Assembly: GCA_011391185.1 (NCBI GenBank)
Contig: JAABRB010000229.1
Coordinates: 1-5,931, forward strand
Length of the DNA: 5,931 nucleotides
Direction of reading: 5' to 3'
Source: Betaproteobacteria bacterium
Lineage (GTDB): Bacteria > Pseudomonadota > Gammaproteobacteria > Burkholderiales > SG8-39
Shown: in pieces, positions 1 through 5,627 of the stretch
Layout of the letters: the number at the start of each line of letters is the position of its first letter
How positions within the stretch are numbered: position 1 is the stretch's first letter
Program-made: the position numbers and the translations under genes
Notes under the pieces: model-generated
Told to the model about the DNA's origin: nothing
What the model saw: the letters and a program-made list of their open reading frames with translations, nothing else
Database searches by the model: none

Positions 1-608
1 CCATCCGGGTGCTCGCCGGCGCCCCGACGGGTGTGATCTATCTCTGGGGTCAGCCGGGAAGCGGTCGCACGCACCTCTTGCGCGCCGCCGTCGCCGCCGC
101 TCAGGCGCAGGGAGCGGATTCGGCGCTGCTCACCGGCGTCGGCCCTTTGTGGGACTCGGCTGAGCGCATGCGGCTCGTGGCGGTCGATGACGTCGACCGC
201 CTTGGCGACGCCGATCAGATCCATCTGTTCGATCTCTGCAATGCGTTGCGTGCCGACGGCGGCGGGCTGCTTGCCGCGGGCACGGTCGCGCCTTCGATGC
301 TCACCCTCCGCGAAGATTTACGCACGCGGCTCGCAGCGGGGCTCACGTTTCAACTCCAGCCGCTGACCGACGCGGAAAAGTCCCTGGCGTTGCGCGACTA
401 CGCGCGCCATCGCGGGCTTCGCATGGCCGAGGACGTCGTGCCCTACCTCCTTGCGCACCTGCAGCGGGACATGGCCACCCAGATCGCGGTGGTGGACGCG
501 CTCGACCGCTACTCGCTTGAGCAGAAGCGGCCGGTCACACTGCCGCTGGTGCGGGCAGCGTTGGCCGAGATTCAAGACGATGCGCGTCGCACGGGGGCTG
601 AAAAATGA
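1..608 (+). CDS. hda: Hda, DnaA regulatory inactivator (5' end outside window)
   Basis: Hda is a DnaA-paralogous AAA+ protein. With the DNA-loaded sliding clamp it promotes hydrolysis of DnaA-bound ATP after initiation and so prevents re-replication. About 201 codons are visible, against roughly 230 residues in E. coli Hda, so some 20-30 N-terminal residues, including the expected clamp-binding motif, are missing. An in-frame GTG at 9 is unlikely to be the start, because the frame is open to the window edge and homologues begin earlier. Counting from that GTG, a Walker A-like loop GQPGSGRT lies at 14-21 with Arg where Lys is usual, as is common in Hda. A Walker B-like LVAVDDV lies near 56-62, an arginine-rich segment LREDLRTRLAAG at 100-111, and a C-terminal helical domain with LQRDM (151-155) and ALDRYSL. 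The stop overlaps the next start (ATGA, 605-608), suggesting coupling. Full-length DnaA is less likely: there is no room for a C-terminal DNA-binding domain. Confidence 0.9.
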   Translation, partial: IRVLAGAPTGVIYLWGQPGSGRTHLLRAAVAAAQAQGADSALLTGVGPLWDSAERMRLVAVDDVDRLGDADQIHLFDLCNALRADGGGLLAAGTVAPSMLTLREDLRTRLAAGLTFQLQPLTDAEKSLALRDYARHRGLRMAEDVVPYLLAHLQRDMATQIAVVDALDRYSLEQKRPVTLPLVRAALAEIQDDARRTGAEK

Positions 609-1273
609 GTCCCGAGCTGGCGCTGTTCGACCTGGACAATACGTTGCTCGCGGGCGATAGCGATTATGCGTGGGCGCAGTTTCTCATCGAGCAGGGCGTG
701 CTGGACCGCGCGCGGTATGAGGCTCGCAACGATGAATTCTTCCGGCAGTACAAGGCGGGCACGCTCGACATCCACGAGTTCCTCGCATTCCAGCTGGCGC
801 CGCTTGCTGCGCACCCGCGCGCGCAACTCGACCGCTGGCACACGCAGTTCATGGCGCAAAAGATTCTGCCGATGATCGGTGCCGCCGCGCGCGGCCTCGT
901 GGAGCGCCATCGCATTGCGGGCTGTCTCTGCGCAATCGTCACGGCGACGAACTCCTTCGTGACCGGTCCGATCGCGCGCGAGTTCGGCGTGCCGCACCTG
1001 ATTGCGACCGAACCCGAGGAGAAGGCCGGCCGTTTCACAGGCGGCGTGGCGGGCCTGCCCTGCTTCCAGGGCGGCAAGGTCACGCGGGTGGACGAGTGGC
1101 TGGCGCGCGAAGGACGCCCCTTCGAATCGTTTCCGGTGACATGGTTCTACAGCGATTCAGCGAATGACCTGCCCCTGCTCGAGCGCGTCAGCAACCCGGT
1201 AGCGGTCGACCCGGACGCGCGGCTGCGGCAGGTCGCGACCGCGCGCGGCTGGACGATCCTGGAGATTCATTGA
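605..1273 (+). CDS. HAD superfamily subfamily IB phosphatase (SerB-like)
   Basis: This 222-residue protein is a cytoplasmic haloacid-dehalogenase-type phosphatase. All four HAD motifs are visible. Motif I is FDLDNTLL, with nucleophile D9 and acid/base D11. Motif II is IVTATNS around T113. Motif III is the lysine K158 in GGKVTRVDEW. Motif IV is YSDSANDLP, with D184 and D188 for Mg2+. An alpha-helical C1 cap lies between motifs I and II (about residues 18-95), as in subfamily IB, which includes phosphoserine phosphatase. The true substrate cannot be read from the sequence: phosphoserine, histidinol phosphate or another phosphomonoester are all possible, and I would not name it serB. The ATG overlaps the hda stop by four bases, and a G-rich stretch at 593-597 could serve as the ribosome site. 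A HAD-IB gene between hda and pcnB is, as I recall, a common betaproteobacterial arrangement. Its stop overlaps the TTG start of the following permease gene. Confidence 0.9.
   Translation: MSPELALFDLDNTLLAGDSDYAWAQFLIEQGVLDRARYEARNDEFFRQYKAGTLDIHEFLAFQLAPLAAHPRAQLDRWHTQFMAQKILPMIGAAARGLVERHRIAGCLCAIVTATNSFVTGPIAREFGVPHLIATEPEEKAGRFTGGVAGLPCFQGGKVTRVDEWLAREGRPFESFPVTWFYSDSANDLPLLERVSNPVAVDPDARLRQVATARGWTILEIH
1261..1264 (+). promoter_or_regulatory. Ribosome binding site supporting the TTG start of the permease gene
   Basis: GGAG lies five bases before the TTG at 1270, inside the last codons of the HAD phosphatase gene. It is a good Shine-Dalgarno match at usable spacing and favours TTG 1270 over the in-frame GTG at 1279. 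Confidence 0.55.
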
Positions 1274-2247
1274 GCAACGTGCCGGTACGGATTCCCATCG
1301 TCGCGGCGCTCGCGATCGCGGGTCCGCTGTCGATCGGCCTGGCGCTTGCCTTCGGCAGCGTCGCCCTGCCGTTCACGGAGTGGCTCCATGCGCTCGCCGG
1401 CCAGGGCAGCGAGACGGCGCGCGAGATCGTGTGGGGCCTGCGCGCGCCACGCGCCTTCGCGGGATTCGCCGTCGGTGCGCTCCTGGCGCTCGCCGGCGCG
1501 CTCCTGCAGGTGCTGCTGCGCAACCCGCTCGCCGATCCATACATCCTCGGCGTATCGGGCGGCGCGGCAGTCGGCGCCCTGGCGGCGATGCTCGCAGGTC
1601 TTGCCGGGGCGCTCGTACACGCGTCCGCCTTCGCGGGGGCGTGCGTCGCGGCACTCGCGCTCTTCGCGTTCTCGATCCGGTTCACCGGCTGGAACATTCA
1701 CCGCGTGCTGCTCGCCGGCGTCGGCATTGCGGCCGGCGCGGGCGCCGCGGTGAGCCTGATTCTCACGCTCGCCCCGGCCGGGCAGGTCCACGGCATGCTG
1801 TTCTGGCTGATGGGCGACCTCTCCGGCGCCGAACAGCCCCTCGCCGGATGGATCGCGCTCGCCGCGGCCCTCGCGCTGGCGCTCGGCCTGGCCCGCCAGC
1901 TCGACGGGCTCGCGCTCGGCCCGCTCAAGGCGCAATCACTCGGCGTCGCGGTCGGACGCACGCAGGCACTCGCGTTTCTGGCCGCTACCGGTGCGACGGT
2001 CGCGGCGGTCATGCTCGCCGGCAGCGTCGGTTTTGTCGGACTCGTGGTCCCGCACCTGCTGCGCCTCGCCGGATTCACCGGGCACCGCGTGCTGCTGCCG
2101 CTCGCCGCACTCGCGGGCGGAACGCTCGTGGTCGTTGCCGACACGCTGGCGCGCGCGATCGCGGCGCCCCTCGAATTTCCGGTCGGGGCGCTGACCGCAC
2201 TGATCGGTGTGCCCGTTCTCCTCGTTCTGATCGCGAGATCGCGATGA
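1270..2247 (+). CDS. BtuC/FecCD-family ABC importer permease (cobalamin or siderophore type)
   Basis: This 325-residue polytopic inner-membrane protein has the length usual for FecCD/BtuC permeases and is almost wholly hydrophobic and Ala/Leu/Gly-rich. Family landmarks appear in order: LRAPR (57-61); LLQVLLRNPLADPYILGVSGGA (78-99); FWLMGDL (179-185); LGVAVGR (224-230), the likely coupling segment for the ATPase; GSVGFVGLVVPHLLRL (251-266); and LEFPVGALTALIGVP (301-315). As in BtuC it should form a homodimer of about ten helices per subunit and move the substrate handed over by a periplasmic binding protein. The start is TTG, overlapping the HAD stop (TTGA, 1270-1273), with GGAG five bases upstream; GTG at 1279 is an alternative. 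The ATPase gene follows with a four-base overlap. No binding protein or TonB receptor gene is in the window, so the substrate is inferred. Vitamin B12 is my preferred guess because of features of the partner ATPase; iron-siderophore or heme remain possible. Confidence 0.9.
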   Translation: MSNVPVRIPIVAALAIAGPLSIGLALAFGSVALPFTEWLHALAGQGSETAREIVWGLRAPRAFAGFAVGALLALAGALLQVLLRNPLADPYILGVSGGAAVGALAAMLAGLAGALVHASAFAGACVAALALFAFSIRFTGWNIHRVLLAGVGIAAGAGAAVSLILTLAPAGQVHGMLFWLMGDLSGAEQPLAGWIALAAALALALGLARQLDGLALGPLKAQSLGVAVGRTQALAFLAATGATVAAVMLAGSVGFVGLVVPHLLRLAGFTGHRVLLPLAALAGGTLVVVADTLARAIAAPLEFPVGALTALIGVPVLLVLIARSR

Positions 2248-3011
2248 CGCTGGCCGTGCAGGGGCTGACGCTCACCGTTCCCGGCCGGACACTGGTGAAG
2301 GAACTCGATCTTTCGCTCGCGCCCGGGCAGTGCTGGGCCCTGCTCGGCCGCAACGGCGCCGGAAAATCGAGCCTGCTGCTCGCGCTGGCGGGCCTCAGGC
2401 GGCCGGCGTCCGGCGTGGTGCTGCTCGACGACCGGCCGCTCGATGCCCATCCCCGCCGCGACGTGGCGCGCCGGCTCGGCGTCCTGCTGCAGGACGATGC
2501 CGAGGGGTTCTGGGGCTCGGTGCTGGAATTCATTCTGCTCGGACGGCTGCCGCACGGCACGGGACTGCTCGGCGCGGATCCCGAGGGCGTCGCCCGGGCG
2601 CGCGCAGCAATCGATTCGGTCGATCTGCTCGCGCACGCCGACCAGCCCTACCGCACGCTCTCCGGCGGCGAACGCCAGCGCGCGCGGATCGCGCAGCTGC
2701 TCGTCCAGTCGCCCGACTACCTCCTGCTCGACGAGCCGCTCTCGCATCTCGACCTGCAGCACCAGCTCGAGCTGATGCAACTGCTGGCAGGTCTCGCCCG
2801 CGCGGGGCGAACCGTCATCATGGCCCTGCACGAGCCGCTCTGGGCGGCGCGGTTCTGCGATACCGCGCTCCTGATGTATGATTCAGGCGCTTTCCGTCAT
2901 GGCGCCGTACACGACGTGCTGAATCAGGACAATCTCGAGGCCCTCTACCACTGCCGTCTTGAAGCCGTCGTCGGATCCGGCGCCGCGCTGTACTTCCCCA
3001 TCCCGAGTTGA
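2244..3011 (+). CDS. ABC importer ATPase, BtuD/FecE family
   Basis: This 255-residue cytoplasmic ATPase should pair with the permease encoded just upstream. All nucleotide-binding elements are intact: Walker A GRNGAGKSS (35-43, K41), Q-loop Q83, signature LSGGERQ (139-145), Walker B LLLDEP (D163, E164), D-loop SHLD (167-170) and switch histidine H196. Length and C-terminal layout (LEALYHCRLEAVV, then a short strand) fit FecE/BtuD/HmuV proteins. The segment after the Q-loop, GFWGSVLEFILLGRLPH, resembles ATPases I recall from betaproteobacterial cobalamin clusters. That hints at B12 transport, but it is memory-based. The start is ATG 2244, overlapping the permease stop (ATGA). The frame stays open far upstream, to about 1380, but that part reads as an Arg/Ala-rich shadow of the permease gene, and the ABC homology begins right at this ATG. 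The 3' end overlaps the pcnB start (TTGA, 3008-3011). Confidence 0.93.
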   Translation: MTLAVQGLTLTVPGRTLVKELDLSLAPGQCWALLGRNGAGKSSLLLALAGLRRPASGVVLLDDRPLDAHPRRDVARRLGVLLQDDAEGFWGSVLEFILLGRLPHGTGLLGADPEGVARARAAIDSVDLLAHADQPYRTLSGGERQRARIAQLLVQSPDYLLLDEPLSHLDLQHQLELMQLLAGLARAGRTVIMALHEPLWAARFCDTALLMYDSGAFRHGAVHDVLNQDNLEALYHCRLEAVVGSGAALYFPIPS

Positions 3012-4381
3012 TCACACGATTCATCCGGCGCGTCCTGCGCCTCGATAAGGGCGCCGAGCCGACCATCGTCCCGCAGAAGGAGCACGGCATCTCGCGGGAA
3101 ATGATCTCCTACGGCGCGCGCAAGGTTTGCGAAGTCCTCGCGAGCCGGAACTTCGAGGCATACGTGGTCGGCGGCGCGGTGCGCGACCTGATGCTCGGCA
3201 TCCAGCCCAAGGATTTCGACGTCGCGACCAATGCGACCCCCGAAGAGGTGCATCGGCACATTCGCCGCTCGCGCCTCATCGGCCGGCGGTTCAAGCTCGT
3301 GCACGCGGTGTTCAACGACGAGATCGTGGAGGTCTCCACGTTCCGGGCCGTGAACGTGCCGGCAAACGACCCCGCAGGCACCGACGTTCCCGCGGACCAG
3401 GCGGTGGATGTCCACGGCCGCCTGACGCGCGACAACGTGTACGGCAACCGCGAGCAAGACGCGGCACGCCGCGACTTCACCATCAACTCGCTGTACTACG
3501 ACCCCGCGACCGACACCGTGCTCGATTACCATCAGGGCGTGCGCGATCTGAAAAAGCGCACGCTGCGCGTAATCGGCGATCCCCGCGTGCGCTTTCGGGA
3601 AGATCCCGTCCGCATGCTGCGCGCGGTCCGGCTCGGCGCGAAGCTCGATTTCCGGATCGACCCGAAGACGCGCGCGCCGATTCGGGAGATGGCCGACCTG
3701 ATGGCGAACGTCCCGCCGGCACGCCTCTTCGACGAAATGCTGAAGCTGCTGCTGTCCGGCCATGCATCGGCCTGCCTGCAACGGCTGCGCGCCGAAGGGC
3801 TGCATCACGGGCTGCTGCCGCTTCTCGACGTGATCTTCGAGCAGCCGCTCGGCGAGAAATTCGTGACCCTCTCGCTCGAGCAGACCGACCGGCGCATCCG
3901 GGAGGACAAGCCCGTCTCGCCGGCCTTTCTCTTTGCCGCGCTGCTCTGGCACGAAGTGCTTGCGGCCTGGAAGGCCCGGGAGGCCAAGCGAATGAGCCGT
4001 ATCCCGGCGCTCTACGCGGCAATGGACGAGGTGCTCGACATCCAGACCGACAAGCTCGCCATTCCGCGGCGCCTGACGACGACCATGAAGGAAATATGGT
4101 CGTTGCAGCCGCGCTTCGAGAACCGATCGGGCAGACGGCCGTTCGCGTTGCTTGATCATCCGCGTTTGCGGGCTGGCTACGACTTCCTCGGACTGCGCGC
4201 AGACAGCGGCGAGGAACAACGGGAGCTCGTCGAGTGGTGGCGCCGTTTCATGGAGGGCACGCCCGAAGAGCGCGCCGACCTCCTCCTCCCCGCTTCCGCG
4301 GGCGAACGAAAGAGCCGCCGTCGACGCCGCGGCAAAAGTAAGCGCGCCGACGCAGGCCCGCCGCCGACGCTCGCCGACTGA
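3008..4381 (+). CDS. pcnB: Poly(A) polymerase I (polynucleotide adenylyltransferase)
   Basis: PcnB adds 3' poly(A) tails to RNA using ATP, marking transcripts for exonucleolytic decay. The 457-residue length is close to E. coli PcnB (about 465). The class II nucleotidyltransferase head is plain: VVGGAVRDLMLG (53-64), then DFDVATNATPEEV with metal-binding D69 and D71, a further conserved acid E108 in VEVSTFR, RRDFTINSLYYD (144-155), and DPVRMLRAVR (189-198) opening the RNA-binding helical part. The C-terminus is strongly basic (KSRRRRRGKSKR, near 436-447), typical of PcnB and not expected in CCA-adding enzymes, which share the head domain. The start is TTG, overlapping the ABC ATPase stop. The residues it adds (MITRFIRRVLRL...HGISREMIS) look like known PcnB N-termini, which supports it, although no clear Shine-Dalgarno precedes it and translation may depend on coupling. 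The next in-frame ATG (3101) would remove conserved sequence. folK follows after 11 bases. Confidence 0.95.
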   Translation: MITRFIRRVLRLDKGAEPTIVPQKEHGISREMISYGARKVCEVLASRNFEAYVVGGAVRDLMLGIQPKDFDVATNATPEEVHRHIRRSRLIGRRFKLVHAVFNDEIVEVSTFRAVNVPANDPAGTDVPADQAVDVHGRLTRDNVYGNREQDAARRDFTINSLYYDPATDTVLDYHQGVRDLKKRTLRVIGDPRVRFREDPVRMLRAVRLGAKLDFRIDPKTRAPIREMADLMANVPPARLFDEMLKLLLSGHASACLQRLRAEGLHHGLLPLLDVIFEQPLGEKFVTLSLEQTDRRIREDKPVSPAFLFAALLWHEVLAAWKAREAKRMSRIPALYAAMDEVLDIQTDKLAIPRRLTTTMKEIWSLQPRFENRSGRRPFALLDHPRLRAGYDFLGLRADSGEEQRELVEWWRRFMEGTPEERADLLLPASAGERKSRRRRRGKSKRADAGPPPTLAD

Positions 4382-4384
4382 AGG
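4381..4384 (+). promoter_or_regulatory. Ribosome binding site of folK
   Basis: AAGG lies eight bases before the folK ATG, and its first base is the last base of the pcnB stop codon. The short gap holds no room for a separate promoter, so folK is probably read from the pcnB transcript. Confidence 0.4.
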
Positions 4385-4392
4385 CGCGCGGG

Positions 4393-4878
4393 ATGGCGCG
4401 GGCATTTGTCGGTCTGGGTGCCAATCTCGGCGATCCGGTTGCCCAGATCACCCGCGCGATCGCGGCTATCGCGAAACTCGACGAGACGCGCGTCGTGCGG
4501 ACTTCGTCGCGCTACCGGACCGCGCCGATCGGCCATGCGGACCAACCGGACTACGTCAATGCCGTGGCGCTCGTCGACACCGGGCTCGCGCCAGGCGCGC
4601 TGCTCGATGCGCTGCTCCGCATCGAGCAGGCAGCAGGCCGGGAGCGCTCCTTCCCGAATGCGCCGCGGCTGCTCGATCTCGATCTGCTGCTCTATGGTGA
4701 CGAAGTCATCGGCACGCCGGGCCTTCGCGTTCCGCATCCGCGCATGCACGAACGCGCGTTCGTCCTCGTCCCGCTCGTCGAGATCGCGCCGGACGCCGTA
4801 GTACCCGGACGCGGCAGGGCCGCGGACCTGCTCGGCGGCCTTCGGAACCAGGCCGTACGCAAGCTGGATCACACCTGA
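4393..4878 (+). CDS. folK: 6-hydroxymethyl-7,8-dihydropterin pyrophosphokinase (HPPK)
   Basis: FolK transfers pyrophosphate from ATP to 6-hydroxymethyl-dihydropterin, the step before dihydropteroate synthase in folate synthesis. The 161-residue length matches the family (E. coli 159). Visible elements are VGLGANLGD (6-14) at the N-terminus, the pterin-site region YRTAPIG...QPDYVNAVA (41-59), the catalytic motif APRLLDLDLLLYGD (90-103) with Mg2+-binding D95 and D97 at the same numbers as in E. coli, and VPHPRMHERAFVLVPL (113-128) with H115 and R121. The loop before the motif reads SFPNAPR where E. coli has ERWGPR. An NAPR version is, as I recall, usual in betaproteobacteria, but Pro at 88 in place of the usual Arg is a small departure. 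The start is ATG 4393 with AAGG eight bases upstream. Pairing of folK with pcnB upstream and a deoxynucleoside kinase downstream is a familiar betaproteobacterial neighbourhood. Confidence 0.95.
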   Translation: MARAFVGLGANLGDPVAQITRAIAAIAKLDETRVVRTSSRYRTAPIGHADQPDYVNAVALVDTGLAPGALLDALLRIEQAAGRERSFPNAPRLLDLDLLLYGDEVIGTPGLRVPHPRMHERAFVLVPLVEIAPDAVVPGRGRAADLLGGLRNQAVRKLDHT

Positions 4879-4894
4879 CCCCCGCACGCTTGTG

Positions 4895-4900
4895 TATCAT
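4895..4900 (+). promoter_or_regulatory. Possible -10 element before the deoxynucleoside kinase gene
   Basis: TATCAT stands out as the only AT-rich hexamer in the 44-base gap after folK. It matches the sigma70 -10 consensus at five of six positions and would place transcription start near 4907, about 16 bases before the ATG. No convincing -35 is seen at 16-18 base spacing; CTGACC at 4875-4880 is similar but only 14 bases away. Confidence 0.3.
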
Positions 4901-4922
4901 CCCGCCCGACTCGCGAGTTCAC

Positions 4923-5564
4923 ATGCCGCTCAGCAAATACCGCTACATCGCCGTCGACGGACCGATCGGCGCAGGCAAGACGAGCCTCGCGCGGCGGCTT
5001 GCCGAGCGCCTGGACGGCGACCCGTTTCTCGAACGCCCGGGCGAGAATCCCTTCTTGCCGCGCTTCTACGAGGACATGGTGCGGCATGCGCTGCCCACGC
5101 AGCTCTACTTCCTTTTTCAGCGCATCGGTCAGCTCCGCGAGCTCGCCCAGCCCGGGCTGTTCTCGGGCGCCACCTTCGCCGATTTCCTGCTCGAGAAGGA
5201 CTCGCTATTCGCGCAGCTCACGCTGACGGGCGACGAGCTGGCGCTCTATCAGCGGATCTACGACTCGCTCAGCCCGCAGGCACCCCGGCCCGATCTGGTC
5301 ATCTATCTGCATGCGGACGTCGATACGCTGTATGACCGGGTGCGCAAGCGCGCGCTCGATTACGAGGCACCCATCTCGCGTGAGTATCTCGCTGCGCTGG
5401 CGGACGCGTATTCCCGCTTTTTTTACCATTACACGGGCGCACCACTCCTGGTCGTGAATTCGGAGCGCCTGAATTTTGTCGACAACAACAGTGACCTCGA
5501 ACTCCTCGTCGCGCACCTCGGCGCAATGCGGGGCGGACGCGAGTACTTCAACGTCGGCGATTGA
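4923..5564 (+). CDS. Deoxyadenosine/deoxyguanosine-type deoxynucleoside kinase
   Basis: This enzyme should phosphorylate a deoxynucleoside, probably deoxyadenosine or deoxyguanosine, with ATP in the cytoplasm for dNTP salvage. The 213-residue protein starts with a P-loop, VDGPIGAGKTS (11-21, K19). The family pattern follows: LERP...ENPFLPRFYED (36-51, with E37 as likely base); PTQLYFLFQRIGQL (58-71); FADFLLEKDSLFA (85-97), standing where the SD(Y/R)...D.LFA motif falls; PDLVIYLHADVDTLYDRVRKR (123-143); and the lid/helix region DYEAPISREYLAALADAYSRFF (146-167). ATG 4923 is preferred, with GAG (4915-4917) five bases upstream. An in-frame TTG at 4890 would add 11 residues, but the P-loop strand is complete without them and a -10-like element lies across that stretch. 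It follows folK by 44 bases, a common pairing. Which base it prefers cannot be read from the sequence; other nucleoside kinases of the dNK family are possible. Confidence 0.9.
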   Translation: MPLSKYRYIAVDGPIGAGKTSLARRLAERLDGDPFLERPGENPFLPRFYEDMVRHALPTQLYFLFQRIGQLRELAQPGLFSGATFADFLLEKDSLFAQLTLTGDELALYQRIYDSLSPQAPRPDLVIYLHADVDTLYDRVRKRALDYEAPISREYLAALADAYSRFFYHYTGAPLLVVNSERLNFVDNNSDLELLVAHLGAMRGGREYFNVGD

Positions 5565-5582
5565 GCGGGGGACGTCGCCCGC
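5565..5582 (+). other. Short GC hairpin after the kinase stop codon
   Basis: GCGGG (5565-5569) can pair with CCCGC (5578-5582) around an eight-base loop, directly after the stop codon. No T-run follows, so it is not a standard intrinsic terminator. It could be a weak attenuating or RNA-stabilising hairpin, or chance in GC-rich DNA. Confidence 0.25.
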
Positions 5583-5597
5583 CGACCACTTCCGCCG

Positions 5598-5603
5598 TAT
5601 GAT
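5598..5603 (+). promoter_or_regulatory. Possible -10 element before panC
   Basis: TATGAT in the 63-base gap between the kinase gene and panC matches the sigma70 -10 consensus at five of six positions. It would put transcription start near 5610, some 18 bases before the panC ATG. No acceptable -35 hexamer is seen at normal spacing, so this is tentative. Confidence 0.3.
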
Positions 5604-5627
5604 GCGGGCGAAGCGCGAGTGATAGGC

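Noticed and set aside
1264..1300. Cobalamin riboswitch or Fur box controlling the importer genes
   Set aside because: The permease start overlaps the previous stop codon, so there is no leader. I saw no riboswitch-like conserved stretch or AT-rich Fur-like palindrome in the flanking coding sequence.
1380..2243. N-terminal extension of the ABC ATPase frame overlapping the permease gene
   Set aside because: The extension reads as an Arg/Ala/Gly-rich shadow of the permease gene, while ABC homology begins at ATG 2244 with normal family length.
1698..2831. Minus-strand open frame (377 codons) opposite the permease and ATPase genes
   Set aside because: It spans the junction of two real plus-strand genes, and its translation is low-complexity Arg/Ala/Pro/Ser with no recognisable domain.
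3008..4381. CCA-adding tRNA nucleotidyltransferase instead of PcnB
   Set aside because: The head domain is shared, but the length, the N-terminal HGISREMIS region, the basic C-terminal tail and the folK neighbour fit PcnB. The C-terminus lacks an HD phosphohydrolase domain of the kind seen in E. coli-type CCA enzymes.
2945..4405. Long minus-strand open frame (486 codons) opposite pcnB
   Set aside because: It lies opposite a clearly recognisable pcnB with conserved motifs. Long antisense frames are expected in GC-rich DNA, and its translation (rich in Arg, Ala, Glu, His, Val) shows no family motif.
4890..4922. Upstream TTG start for the deoxynucleoside kinase
   Set aside because: It adds 11 residues without family similarity and overlaps a -10-like element. 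ATG 4923 has a GAG at suitable distance and gives a complete P-loop strand.
5565..5582. Intrinsic terminator after the kinase gene
   Set aside because: A five-pair GC stem is present, but no T-run follows and the loop is eight bases. It is listed only as a weak hairpin.
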